Origin: a virus
Length of the DNA stretch: 64,000 nt
Reading direction: 5' to 3' (one strand)
IMG/VR virus record: IMGVR_UViG_3300008954_002687
Span: 1-64,000 of that record
Part shown: piece after piece, positions 7,625 to 14,716 of the stretch
How the letters are laid out: each line of letters starts with the position of its first letter
Position numbering within the stretch: position 1 is the first letter of the stretch
Notes under the pieces: generated by a model
Seen by the model: the letters and a program-made list of their open reading frames with translations, nothing else
What the model was told of the DNA's origin: nothing
Databases searched by the model: none
Translations under genes and position numbers: made by a program

Positions 7625-7915
7625 ATGGGGAATAGCACTGAACTTACAGAAAGAATAAAGAGAGTAATCCGACAAATATCTGGAAAAGTATCCGATACTG
7701 AAATGGAATTGCTCCCAGAATATCGTATAAAAGGGTCTGGTGTTCTCTATTGTCTTTCGGTAGACAATAAAAAATTTATTAAGGTTGCCCGGGGGATCTC
7801 GGCATATGTAATCGAAGAAGATTATGATACACAAATGAGAACTTTGATTTATACTCTTTATGGAGATATAGTTTTAATAGAGCCCGAAGAAATAGAGGAA
7901 ATAGGTTTTGAATAA
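7625..7915 (+). CDS. Small hypothetical protein (96 aa)
   Basis: The N-terminal 25 residues are helical and charged (TELTERIKRVIRQISGKVSD). The remainder alternates short strands (YRIKGSGVLYCLSV, TLYGDIVLIEPEEI), again compatible with a small beta-barrel. The stop overlaps the following ATG (TAATG), so it is in an operon. Unknown function. Confidence 0.6.
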   Translation: MGNSTELTERIKRVIRQISGKVSDTEMELLPEYRIKGSGVLYCLSVDNKKFIKVARGISAYVIEEDYDTQMRTLIYTLYGDIVLIEPEEIEEIGFE

Positions 7916-8067
7916 TGTTATTTAGATTTAATAAGTTTTGGAAATCATTACTTTTTTTAATCAGCGCATGGGTTTGTTACGGTGCGTGGGGATTTGAGTT
8001 CACAGTCATTACCTTGTTATCTGTTGTTTGCATGCTCCAATTAAGAGACAACAACATTCATTTTTGA
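7915..8067 (+). CDS. 50-aa membrane microprotein
   Basis: ATG 7915 overlaps the upstream stop, and the frame runs to TGA 8065-8067. The product (MLFRFNKFWKSLLFLISAW...) has a basic amphipathic N-terminus and two hydrophobic stretches (SLLFLISAWVCYGAW and FTVITLLSVVCML), so it should sit in the inner membrane. It could be a superinfection-exclusion or lysis-related small protein; nothing more specific can be said. Confidence 0.55.
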   Translation: MLFRFNKFWKSLLFLISAWVCYGAWGFEFTVITLLSVVCMLQLRDNNIHF

Positions 8068-8070
8068 AAC

Positions 8071-8238
8071 ATGAAAAAATATAAATTTGAAGTTATAAAT
8101 TTAACCGACAAGAAATGCGAAACCATGGAAGTTTCGAATGAGTTCTCGGTTTACGATAGAAAAACAAAAAGCTACACAGTGATAACTTGCGAATTGTCTA
8201 ATTATGACAGTTCCAATGAATCACGCCAAACGAAATAG
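8071..8238 (+). CDS. 55-aa hypothetical protein
   Basis: ATG 8071 follows the preceding stop by 3 nt and the frame ends at TAG 8236-8238. It is polar and rich in Lys/Thr/Ser (MKKYKFEVINLTDKKCE...). The frame shares its last 35 nt with the next ORF if that begins at 8204, so at least one boundary is uncertain. Confidence 0.45.
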   Translation: MKKYKFEVINLTDKKCETMEVSNEFSVYDRKTKSYTVITCELSNYDSSNESRQTK

Positions 8239-8431
8239 GACATTTGTTCGTTCGCATGGGTCAACCCTCACCCGCGCAGGAGAAGAGTTATTCTTAGTGT
8301 ACACCTACGAGGCAAAAACGGAAAAAGTCACATCAGAGGGACCATATACCAATGAAGATGAAGCCTTTGAGTGGATGCGCGATAAACTATCTGAAGGCAC
8401 ATGTGCATGGGTGGTTTCATACGATGGATGA
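8204..8431 (+). CDS. Small hypothetical protein (75 aa)
   Basis: The body YTYEAKTEKVTSEGPYTNED followed by an amphipathic helix EAFEWMRDKLSEG and WVVSYDG looks like a small alpha/beta domain. The start is ATG 8204 or ATG 8216; neither has a good ribosome binding site. The end overlaps the next gene by 8 nt. Unknown function. Confidence 0.55.
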   Translation: MTVPMNHAKRNRTFVRSHGSTLTRAGEELFLVYTYEAKTEKVTSEGPYTNEDEAFEWMRDKLSEGTCAWVVSYDG

Positions 8432-8693
8432 AAGACCCTCTTTTGGAGAGTTGTCTTCTGAGGCGTTAGAAGTGGGAGACTTGGTTGAATGGTCTACGTG
8501 GAATAGCGATGAGGACTGCTGGCACTACAACTACGGAATTATAACTGAGATTAAAAACGAAATACGCACAAACCGAATGGTCTCAATTTCTAAGGTAATG
8601 CCCATGAATGGTGACCACATCGAATTGGAACACTTTTCACTAAGTCTCCGATTGGTATCCCGCTCACAGGAGAACACATATGATGATAGTTGA
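8424..8693 (+). CDS. Small beta-barrel-like protein (89 aa)
   Basis: Start ATG 8424 is preferred over the longer frame to 8352, because the extra residues are the out-of-frame shadow of the upstream gene and the overlap is then only 8 nt. The core ALEVGDLVEWSTWNSDEDCW...YGIITEIKNEI has the GD-L-V turn of the SH3-like small proteins in this region. Unknown function, possibly nucleic-acid or protein binding. Confidence 0.6.
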   Translation: MDERPSFGELSSEALEVGDLVEWSTWNSDEDCWHYNYGIITEIKNEIRTNRMVSISKVMPMNGDHIELEHFSLSLRLVSRSQENTYDDS

Positions 8694-9021
8694 TCACATT
8701 GCTATTCGTGTCGATAACCTTGAAGAAGCAGAAGAATGGTATATTGAGCATACGGGCGCCGAAGTAACTTTTCGTGATTCCAAATATATAAGATTAAGGG
8801 TAAAAAACACCAATCTTGCATTAATTGACAAGAAGTTTTACCCATGGGCACACGTGGCAGTCTTAGTGGAATCAAAAGAAGACTTGCCTTTAGATAAAGG
8901 CAAGGTAATCCACCATCGCGATGGAACTATCGGAGTATATGTAAAAGACCCATTTGGGAACTATTTAGAGTATATTTGGTACTCTGACGAACAAAAAGAG
9001 GTTTTCTTAAGCAATGATTGA
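8680..9021 (+). CDS. VOC-superfamily (glyoxalase/dioxygenase-like) protein
   Basis: 113 aa, a single VOC unit: DHIAIRVDNLEEAEEWYIEH opens the first beta-alpha-beta-beta-beta module, AHVAVLVES opens the second, and VKDPFGNYLEYIW is the classic C-terminal metal-binding ending. The His near residue 6, the His in AHVAV and the Glu in YLEYI are candidate metal ligands. AGGAG precedes ATG 8680 by 9 nt; ATG 8683 is also possible. As in glyoxalase I, fosfomycin-resistance and bleomycin-binding proteins, it may detoxify or bind a small molecule; the substrate is unknown. Confidence 0.82.
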   Translation: MMIVDHIAIRVDNLEEAEEWYIEHTGAEVTFRDSKYIRLRVKNTNLALIDKKFYPWAHVAVLVESKEDLPLDKGKVIHHRDGTIGVYVKDPFGNYLEYIWYSDEQKEVFLSND

Positions 9022-10072
9022 TGTTATTAGTCCTATGATTAAACAATTTTTACCATTTGCACAGGAAAGAATGGGGTTTGACGATCCTCCTAAATTATTT
9101 TTGAAAGGAGATTCGGCAAACGCAAAAAACCCGCTTGGCAAAACTGCGTACTACGATCCTAGCGAACGCACAATCACCGTCTATATTACCGGACGACATC
9201 CAAAAGATGTCATGCGGTCGATTTCACACGAACTGGTGCACCACAAACAGAACTGTGGTGGTCAATTCGATGAAGTGGGAGAAATGGGGGAAGGGTACGC
9301 ACAAAACGACGAACATTTACGCGAAATGGAGCGTGAAGCATACGAAATGGGAAATATGTGCTTCCGAGATTGGGAAGACAGCATAAAAAGTACTATTTAT
9401 TTTGAACATCTACAAAAAGGAGAAATAAAGATGTCTACTAAAGACTGGAAAAACGGAGAAATCAAAACTCTCCTTACAGAAGCTTGGGGCTTTCAAATGG
9501 ACCTAAGCAAATTAAACGAAGACGTTGGCGGAGCCGCCGGCGAGCTTACCGATAAGGAAGCAAAAGAAGAGGATTATGTCTCTAAGCGAGAGAAGGAAGG
9601 TAACATTTCTGAAGACTCTGGTGAGGAGGAAGGCGAGCATTACAAAGATAATGAGATGCACGACGAAGACCACATTAAAGCTATTGAGCATCACTTGGAC
9701 GCCCTCAAGCATGATAGAGATTATGATGAGGACCACATCGATGAGCAGAGCAAATCGGATTTGAAAGACCGGACTGGTGGTCGTGACACAGCTGGTAGGC
9801 GCCTCGACGAAGAGGGTGACGAGCTAGAAGAGGTTGGCGGTGTGGGCGCTGGTTCCCCAGATCCTCGCAACCGTCGAAAGCCGCATGGTACTGGGCGCCC
9901 TGTCGATGACAAGGCAAAGAAGAAGAAGGATGATGACGAATTAGAAGAAGACTCGTTTCCCGGCAAGCGCGATATGGAGCAGCACAAATCAGATCTCTCA
10001 GAGAGACAAAAGCACATTCGTGCTCTTGTTCAAAAAGCCCTTAAAGAGGCTATTAAGAACCGCAAAGGATAG
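9014..10072 (+). CDS. HExxH metallopeptidase domain fused to acidic phage protein
   Basis: 352 aa. Residues 1-~115 form a minimal zincin: SHELVHHKQ provides the HExxH zinc site, and the downstream helix HLREMEREAYEMGN carries acidic residues suited to the third ligand. Residues 140-352 are a different, low-complexity, highly charged protein beginning MSTKDWKNGEIKTLLTEA, with Glu/Asp/Lys-rich blocks and a basic C-terminal helix (RQKHIRALVQKALKEAIKNR). A strong internal Shine-Dalgarno and ATG at the junction suggests that the second half is also made alone. It overlaps the VOC gene by 8 nt. The charged tail resembles scaffold or core proteins; the role is unproven. Confidence 0.75.
   Translation: MIDVISPMIKQFLPFAQERMGFDDPPKLFLKGDSANAKNPLGKTAYYDPSERTITVYITGRHPKDVMRSISHELVHHKQNCGGQFDEVGEMGEGYAQNDEHLREMEREAYEMGNMCFRDWEDSIKSTIYFEHLQKGEIKMSTKDWKNGEIKTLLTEAWGFQMDLSKLNEDVGGAAGELTDKEAKEEDYVSKREKEGNISEDSGEEEGEHYKDNEMHDEDHIKAIEHHLDALKHDRDYDEDHIDEQSKSDLKDRTGGRDTAGRRLDEEGDELEEVGGVGAGSPDPRNRRKPHGTGRPVDDKAKKKKDDDELEEDSFPGKRDMEQHKSDLSERQKHIRALVQKALKEAIKNRKG
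9417..9433 (+). promoter_or_regulatory. Internal Shine-Dalgarno and in-frame start (Met140)
   Basis: AAGGAG at 9417-9422, an 8-nt spacer and ATG 9431, in frame with the gene at 9014. Translation from here would give a 213-aa protein (9431-10072) identical to the acidic half and lacking the zincin. The site is stronger than most gene starts in this region. Confidence 0.7.
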
Positions 10073-10137
10073 ATTTACAATGACAGGTAAAGGTAAAAAT
10101 TGAGCTTAAGAAGCTTCAAAATCGTTTTATTCAAAGC

Positions 10138-10159
10138 CTGTTATTCACAATAATAACGG
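10138..10159 (+). promoter_or_regulatory. Hairpin overlapping a ribosome binding site
   Basis: An 8-bp stem (10138-10145 with 10152-10159, 6-nt loop CACAAT) ends inside the GGAAGG Shine-Dalgarno (10158-10163) of the gene at 10171. No T-tract follows, so it is not a terminator. It could tune translation. The rest of the 98-nt gap 10073-10170 shows nothing else clear. Confidence 0.4.
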
Positions 10160-10170
10160 AAGGTACAGAT

Positions 10171-10422
10171 ATGTCATTAGATTCAGAATGGAGAAATTTT
10201 CTTGTAAACGAAAGTTTAGATGAAAAAACTATTTTTACTTATATTCAAGGATTACAAGAGATCATCTCTAATTTGAAGCCTCGCACAGTTTCTGAGAAGC
10301 GGCGCATACAATTAGCTAAACAACATTTAAGCGAGGTGCGTCGGTATGCGCGGCGTATGTTAAATGAAAACTTAGATCTTCAAGATAAGCTTAAGATATT
10401 AGAAGAGAACAAGGAGAGCTAA
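10171..10422 (+). CDS. Small helical protein with capsid-targeting-like N-terminus
   Basis: 83 aa. The N-terminus MSLDSEWRNFLVNES repeats the W-R-[KN]-F-x-x-x-E pattern of the three tagged genes at 4639-6975, ending in V-x-E-S like a prohead-protease site. The rest is almost entirely helical and basic (PRTVSEKRRIQLAKQHLSEV). GGAAGG precedes the ATG by 7 nt. It may be an internal head protein or DNA-binding core component, which is inference from the tag and charge. Confidence 0.65.
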   Translation: MSLDSEWRNFLVNESLDEKTIFTYIQGLQEIISNLKPRTVSEKRRIQLAKQHLSEVRRYARRMLNENLDLQDKLKILEENKES

Positions 10423-10423
10423 A

Positions 10424-12394
10424 ATGGGTGGTGCTGCAGGACACATGAATCATCCGTTTGATTTAAGCTGGGTTAACACCGGTGATGATCTCATTGATTT
10501 TTTTGAAAGAGCTAAGGCTTTTGTCGAAGATAAGGGAGCGGGAGCGGTCAAGATTGACGGCGTGAACGTTTCCTTTAAAGTAGTAGAGACCGAGCGCGGT
10601 CATGAATTCGCTGTTGATCGTGGATCCCTCAAAAATATTGACATTGAAGGTATCACGATGGACCGTGTTGATGATAGGTTCCCCGAAGGTCACGGCATGC
10701 GCCCGGCAATTCGTTCACTGCTCACAATCCTAAATACCGCTCTACCTTCCATTCAGGATGAACTAATGGATTTAGGAATGTGGGAGAACCCCTCTATGTT
10801 TCTTAACACCGAATATGTAGAAGGTACAACTAACGTCACTGAATACGACGAAAACTTTCTAGCCATCCACGGATTAAATCAGTTTTATGAAAAGACAGCT
10901 AAATCTGGACCCAGCAAGGGCAATATGCGACCCGGCGCCGAGCGACCGGAGGGCGTTAAAGCTCCCAGCCATGAAGTGTCTTATAATCCTGAAACCATGC
11001 AAGAGTTAATTGATAAACTAAATCCTATAGCTAACGAATATGGATTTCAAGTATATGGGTCAGTTCCAACTGAAAGGCTGGATGATGTTGATGTAGATTT
11101 TGCGCCTGCTATGTCAGAGCCGTTCACTGTAAAGTTATCAGAAGACAGAGAAATCACAAAATCGCTAGGGGAGTGGCTATCGGAAGCAACCAACCCCCGC
11201 TACAAAGCGGTAAAATTAAAAAATGGGAAGAAAACACACCCGTTGCACAAAGAGCTTTATAAAGCCATTCTAGACGGCTCAGTTCCTTTAGTGGACATAG
11301 TAGAAGACGCAGATGTTGAGGCAGCTATATATGGTGCTATTATAATGCACGCTACACGCATACTAGGCAACAGCATCCTAAGCGCCCTCACCAGTCCGAT
11401 GGGAGATGTGATTAATCACGAAGGTGTGGTTCTCAGAGATGAGAAGACCTTTGGACCCAACCCTGTAAAAATTACAGGAGACTTTATTCTAGGAGGGATG
11501 AGTTCAAATTTTCAAGCAGCCCAATCGCTCGACGAAGCAGAGGGTGATGAGTTGCCTCCTTGGGATTCAGAAGCGGACGAATGGTATGAATTAAGACACC
11601 AAATGGATCAGGATCAGTGGCTTGACATAGAAATCGAAGACGAAGACGACGATCCCGTAAAGGATTCAGATTTTCCAAAAACAATTGCTGTTGTTCCGGG
11701 TGCATTCAAACCACCTCACAAGGGACACCTTGGCATGGTACGCGCATACGCTGAAGAGGCGGATGAGGTCATAGTAATAATTTCTCGACCTACAAAGTCC
11801 GGGCGCACCCTTCCAAACGGAAAAGAGATCACAGCGGAAGATTCGCTTAAGATTTGGGAATTGTTAGTAGGCGACCTGCCAAACGTAAGCGTCCAGATAT
11901 CCGACCATGCGTCTCCCTTAACGGCAGCATATGAGTATATCGGAAAGGATGGTCCTCTAGAGCCCGACACAGAAGTTATACTGGGTGCTAGCACCAAAGG
12001 CGGTGATTGGAAGCGTTGGCAGGGAGCCGAAAAATATATTAAAGATGGTGTAACGCTGCGTGATCCAAGGTCAACCGCCGTGGCGCCAGTCGCACGTCCC
12101 AGTGGGGAACCATACAGCGCTACCGACATGAGGAGACTTATTGGAGCGGCAGAGGAAGATCCCAATGCTATCGAAGAGTTGGAAGATTTCATCGGCGAGG
12201 AGAATGTGTTTGATTTACTCTCCATTCTCGGCATTGGTGCACCGATGGCTGAAATGTCTGCTGCTGGAGCAGGCGCAATACAAGGCGGAGGTGCACCGGT
12301 AAAGAAAAAGAAGATGGTGAGAAGAGAAAATATTAACATAGATACCGTTGATGAAGTAATGAGACTAATTATGGAAAGAGGCATTTTACAATGA
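10424..12394 (+). CDS. Ligase-like nucleotidyltransferase fused to NMNAT-type adenylyltransferase
   Basis: 656 aa, two enzymatic halves. Residues ~35-375 carry covalent nucleotidyltransferase (DNA/RNA ligase) motifs: motif I KIDGVN with Lys43 as the adenylation site, an RG element (VDRGSL), a motif III-like LNTEYVEG, motif IV EGVVLR and a motif V-like VKITGDF. After an acidic linker, residues ~420-600 carry VVPGAFKPPHKGH (HxGH, His432 and His435) and SATDMRR, the GxFxPxHxGH and ISSTxxR motifs of NMN adenylyltransferases and cytidylyltransferases. The second half could supply a nucleotide cofactor or adenylylate a substrate, the first could join RNA or DNA ends. Good Shine-Dalgarno (GGAG) upstream; the stop overlaps the next start. 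Confidence 0.75.
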   Translation: MGGAAGHMNHPFDLSWVNTGDDLIDFFERAKAFVEDKGAGAVKIDGVNVSFKVVETERGHEFAVDRGSLKNIDIEGITMDRVDDRFPEGHGMRPAIRSLLTILNTALPSIQDELMDLGMWENPSMFLNTEYVEGTTNVTEYDENFLAIHGLNQFYEKTAKSGPSKGNMRPGAERPEGVKAPSHEVSYNPETMQELIDKLNPIANEYGFQVYGSVPTERLDDVDVDFAPAMSEPFTVKLSEDREITKSLGEWLSEATNPRYKAVKLKNGKKTHPLHKELYKAILDGSVPLVDIVEDADVEAAIYGAIIMHATRILGNSILSALTSPMGDVINHEGVVLRDEKTFGPNPVKITGDFILGGMSSNFQAAQSLDEAEGDELPPWDSEADEWYELRHQMDQDQWLDIEIEDEDDDPVKDSDFPKTIAVVPGAFKPPHKGHLGMVRAYAEEADEVIVIISRPTKSGRTLPNGKEITAEDSLKIWELLVGDLPNVSVQISDHASPLTAAYEYIGKDGPLEPDTEVILGASTKGGDWKRWQGAEKYIKDGVTLRDPRSTAVAPVARPSGEPYSATDMRRLIGAAEEDPNAIEELEDFIGEENVFDLLSILGIGAPMAEMSAAGAGAIQGGGAPVKKKKMVRRENINIDTVDEVMRLIMERGILQ

Positions 12395-13197
12395 ACCAGA
12401 ATGAGAAGAATCTAAGACACAATATAAGACGTTTGGTGCGTCATGTCAAGGATAAAAAGCTTAATGAGCAAAAAAAGTTCAAGGACTTAGTTGTTGCCCT
12501 TATGCAACACGAATTCCGAACGATGTTACAAGAGGCGCAGACGCCAGATGTAGACCCAACACCTAACAAGTCCACCGGAATTAATGTTCTGGAAGAACTC
12601 CTTAAGAAGATTGTACCAGTTTTGGAGACAGATTACAAGTCTTTAACAACAAATACTGAACAGAGAGACTCGTTCCGCGGGCATATCGTTAATGCTGTGG
12701 TTAATACATTGACTCCTGCCATGGCAAACAACGAAGCCGGCGATGAAGCCGAGGAATTGCAAGAAATTGATGTCGAGGAAGAAATCGAGATCGAAATTGG
12801 TGATGAAAGCCCATCTGACGATGATAAGTTTATTGACATCCGAACCGATGCTGAAAAATCAGCTGAAGAAGAGGAAGAAGAAGAGGATCCAAGAGATAGC
12901 TTTGGTGCTGGTATCGAAGGTGATGAAACTGGTAGGAACATGGCTTATCAGAGTTTTAAGAAAATTGAAAGCAGTGTTATTGACTCCTACGAGTTACTGT
13001 CGGATCCTGAAGACCAAGAATTATTTTATGACTACCTGATCGCGAACTTGAAGCTATACTTTGACAAATTTGAAGGAGAGCTATCAGGCGATGTTAGTGA
13101 ACCCACCAATCAAGCTTACGATACCGCCAAACAAGACGCCTCAGACGCTGTACCAGCCGATGAAGAGCCAGTTTTAGAAGTTGATTTAGAAATTTAA
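12391..13197 (+). CDS. Acidic protein, possible prohead core/scaffold
   Basis: 268 aa. The N-terminal 60 residues are basic and helical (NLRHNIRRLVRHVKDKKLNE), ending in FRTMLQEAQ, where L-Q-E-A fits the hydrophobic-x-Glu prohead-protease pattern of T4-like phages. The remainder is extremely acidic (EEEIEIEIGDESPSDDDK, then an EEEEEEED run). Scaffold and core proteins commonly look like this, but I see no family signature. ATG 12391 overlaps the upstream stop (ATGA). It ends the operon: a new promoter follows. Confidence 0.6.
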   Translation: MNQNEKNLRHNIRRLVRHVKDKKLNEQKKFKDLVVALMQHEFRTMLQEAQTPDVDPTPNKSTGINVLEELLKKIVPVLETDYKSLTTNTEQRDSFRGHIVNAVVNTLTPAMANNEAGDEAEELQEIDVEEEIEIEIGDESPSDDDKFIDIRTDAEKSAEEEEEEEDPRDSFGAGIEGDETGRNMAYQSFKKIESSVIDSYELLSDPEDQELFYDYLIANLKLYFDKFEGELSGDVSEPTNQAYDTAKQDASDAVPADEEPVLEVDLEI

Positions 13198-13210
13198 TTT
13201 AAAAAAGTGC

Positions 13211-13239
13211 TTGACAAAGTCTAAAACCAGCGTTAAACT
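13211..13239 (+). promoter_or_regulatory. Putative sigma70-type promoter
   Basis: TTGACA 13211-13216, 17-nt spacer, TAAACT 13234-13239 (5 of 6 matches to TATAAT), in the 81-nt gap between the acidic protein and the HTH gene. Transcription would start near 13246, leaving a leader of about 33 nt without an obvious Shine-Dalgarno. Confidence 0.65.
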
Positions 13240-13278
13240 AAAGTTGTGCTGGCATGTGATAGTTAATAATATTATATT

Positions 13279-13611
13279 ATGAAAGCTAAAACTAATAAAT
13301 CAACTTCTATTAATACTAGTATAATCACAAAGCTTAAAGATCAAAGCTCGCTCACAGATGAAACTTTAGTTGGGATTGGTAATTTATCCCTAGAAGACTT
13401 AATCGCTGTGAAGCTGGAGCTTTCTTGCAATAATATAAATAATAGGCTTTTTGGGTTTGACATTTGGCGCCAAACAGGGTATATTGTAAAAGATGCTCTA
13501 CTAAAATTTGCTATCTCAACCACCAACTCTAAAAAAAGCGCCGCTAGGTTTCTTGGACTAACTTATGATGAATTTAAGAAATCATGTACTAAATACAATA
13601 TTGATATTTGA
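13279..13611 (+). CDS. Fis-like helix-turn-helix DNA-binding protein
   Basis: 110 aa. The C-terminal third (ALLKFAISTTNSKKSAARFLGLTYDEFKKSC) fits a Fis/HTH_8 tri-helical domain: a helix, then KSAARFLGL as the turn and LTYDEFKKSC as recognition helix. The N-terminal part is polar, with an acidic helix (SLEDLIAVKLELS). The gene has its own consensus promoter and precedes the structured-RNA/tmRNA region. It may be a phage transcription regulator; targets are unknown. Confidence 0.7.
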   Translation: MKAKTNKSTSINTSIITKLKDQSSLTDETLVGIGNLSLEDLIAVKLELSCNNINNRLFGFDIWRQTGYIVKDALLKFAISTTNSKKSAARFLGLTYDEFKKSCTKYNIDI

Positions 13612-13621
13612 AATTCTTAAC

Positions 13622-13743
13622 CCGGTCGGTCCTAGGGTAAAACGCGTGGCACCATGCCTAATTATGTGCCTCCAAAACACAGGGTTTAAACCAACTAAAC
13701 TATGGGATAGCAGGTGGTGAGCAAAAGAAACCACACCGACCGG
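13622..13743 (+). ncRNA. Candidate structured RNA closed by a 9-bp stem
   Basis: CCGGTCGGT at 13622-13630 pairs perfectly with ACCGACCGG at 13735-13743. Inside this 122-nt unit are further hairpins: GGCAC...GTGCC extended by AT/AT (around 13648-13670), GTTTA/TAAAC with a 7-nt loop (13684-13700), and GTGGT/ACCAC (around 13714-13734). It lies in a 155-nt gap between the HTH gene and the gene that precedes tmRNA. It is not a recognisable tRNA, riboswitch or terminator. It could be a ncRNA or a regulatory leader for 13767. The strand is assumed from the neighbours. Confidence 0.45.
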
Positions 13744-13766
13744 TATTTATAAAGGAGCAGCGAGAA

Positions 13767-14021
13767 ATGTGGAAAGTATATAAGTGGGATGGACACTATA
13801 TTATGGGAGAATTCATCAGTAAACACTCTACAGAAGCTGCAGCCTTAAAAGCAGCCAAAAAGAAAATTAATTACGCGAGAACAGAGCGGAGCACACTACC
13901 GTCGTTTAAAGCTAATAATGAAATTGTAATTTGGCTTGATTCCGACAATGGGACACCCATGGGCTTAATTGTTAAAAAAATAAGAAAGAAAAAAGGGGAC
14001 GAAATGGTTTCGACAGGGTAA
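13767..14021 (+). CDS. Small basic protein overlapping the tmRNA 5' end
   Basis: 84 aa, with AAAGGAG upstream of ATG 13767 giving a good start. The N-terminus is beta-like (MWKVYKWDGHYIMGEFISKH), followed by a basic helix (AAALKAAKKKINYARTE) and a basic C-terminus (LIVKKIRKKKGDE). The last nine codons, including the stop at 14019-14021, lie inside the tmRNA, so processing of the tmRNA 5' end would remove this gene's stop codon. Possibly an RNA- or DNA-binding protein; unknown function. Confidence 0.65.
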   Translation: MWKVYKWDGHYIMGEFISKHSTEAAALKAAKKKINYARTERSTLPSFKANNEIVIWLDSDNGTPMGLIVKKIRKKKGDEMVSTG

Positions 14022-14373
14022 CAAAGAGGAATAGTGCAAGTAGTCAAACGTACCAGCAGACTTAAAACGCAGATACAAAATATAATTGCTAATAACAATA
14101 ATCACTTCGAATCTGTCCGCTTAGCGGCTTAATCGGGAGGTCGCTCAAAACCTTCTATCCAATTTGAGCAAAACAACAGATAAGTTGCAAAAATCAAAAA
14201 ACCATCTAATGTAAAGGACGATGCCCTTCGGGGTGACATTAGATTAAATCGTTCTGCTTTTGTCAGTTTCGCAGCAGATATTGGTTTGCAAAATATCAAA
14301 ACATGACTAAACTTGTGAATGACTAGAATTAGAGTTATTCTGGACGCGGGTTCGACTCCCGCCGTCTCCACCA
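13995..14373 (+). ncRNA. ssrA: Phage-encoded one-piece tmRNA
   Basis: 379 nt. The 5' end GGGGACG pairs with CGTCTCC before the encoded ACCA (14370-14373), forming the tRNA-like acceptor stem. The T arm is GCGGG-TTCGACT-CCCGC, and the 5' end reads GGGGACGAAATGGTTTCGAC, as in bacterial tmRNAs. The tag frame GCT 14088 to TAA 14132 encodes ANNNNHFESVRLAA, ending in the LAA degron. Downstream, GCTCAAA/TTTGAGC plus AGGT/ACCT give a pseudoknot, and a 9-bp stem (ATCTAATGT/ACATTAGAT) caps a CCC-TTCG-GGG hairpin. It would rescue stalled ribosomes and tag products for proteolysis with host SmpB; no smpB is seen here. Confidence 0.95.
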
Positions 14374-14385
14374 CCTATATAATAT

Positions 14386-14652
14386 GTGGATTATGACGTT
14401 GAATACTTCCAATTTGAAATTGGGGACATTGTTAGAGAGAGGCATTGGATCACGGTGTCGCCCGGTCGCCCCATGTATGGGGTCGTTGTGGAGGTTGTGA
14501 GAAATGGTTACAAAGACCTTGAATGGATTGATTCGGGCGATGATAGACTCACAGTATTCTGGTTTAGATATCGCCACACAGAAACATTACCTTCGTGTTT
14601 TGTAGAATTAGTTTCTATGGTGGGAGAATTAATTCTAGAAGATGGAGAATAA
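14386..14652 (+). CDS. Small beta-barrel-like protein (88 aa)
   Basis: Begins only 12 nt after the tmRNA 3' end with GTG 14386 and no visible Shine-Dalgarno, so the start is uncertain. The core FEIGDIVRERHWITVSPGRP...GVVVEVVRNGYKDLEW has the GD-I-V turn and alternating strands of the SH3-like small proteins at 7349, 8424 and 15180. Unknown function; possible paralogue family. Confidence 0.6.
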   Translation: MDYDVEYFQFEIGDIVRERHWITVSPGRPMYGVVVEVVRNGYKDLEWIDSGDDRLTVFWFRYRHTETLPSCFVELVSMVGELILEDGE

Positions 14653-14716
14653 AAGAAATAAAACATATACATACTATTGACAGGGAAACCTATAATAGTT
14701 GGGATTATGAGCTGAG

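Noticed and set aside
11716-12384. Long minus-strand ORFs opposite real genes (also 36536-36967, 45086-45598, 47460-48146)
   Set aside because: They mirror strong + strand genes, lack ribosome binding sites and have low-complexity or Ser-rich composition typical of antisense shadows.
13629-13711. Reverse-strand tRNA-like arms (D-arm-like and a TGG anticodon-like loop) and a forward Trp-like CCA loop
   Set aside because: No TTCRA T-loop and no consistent 7-bp acceptor on either strand; treated as a candidate structured RNA instead.
14677-14696. TTGACA and TATAAT together before the papain-like gene
   Set aside because: They are only 8 nt apart, so cannot form one promoter; TATAAT with a weak TACATA -35 is mentioned under the gene.
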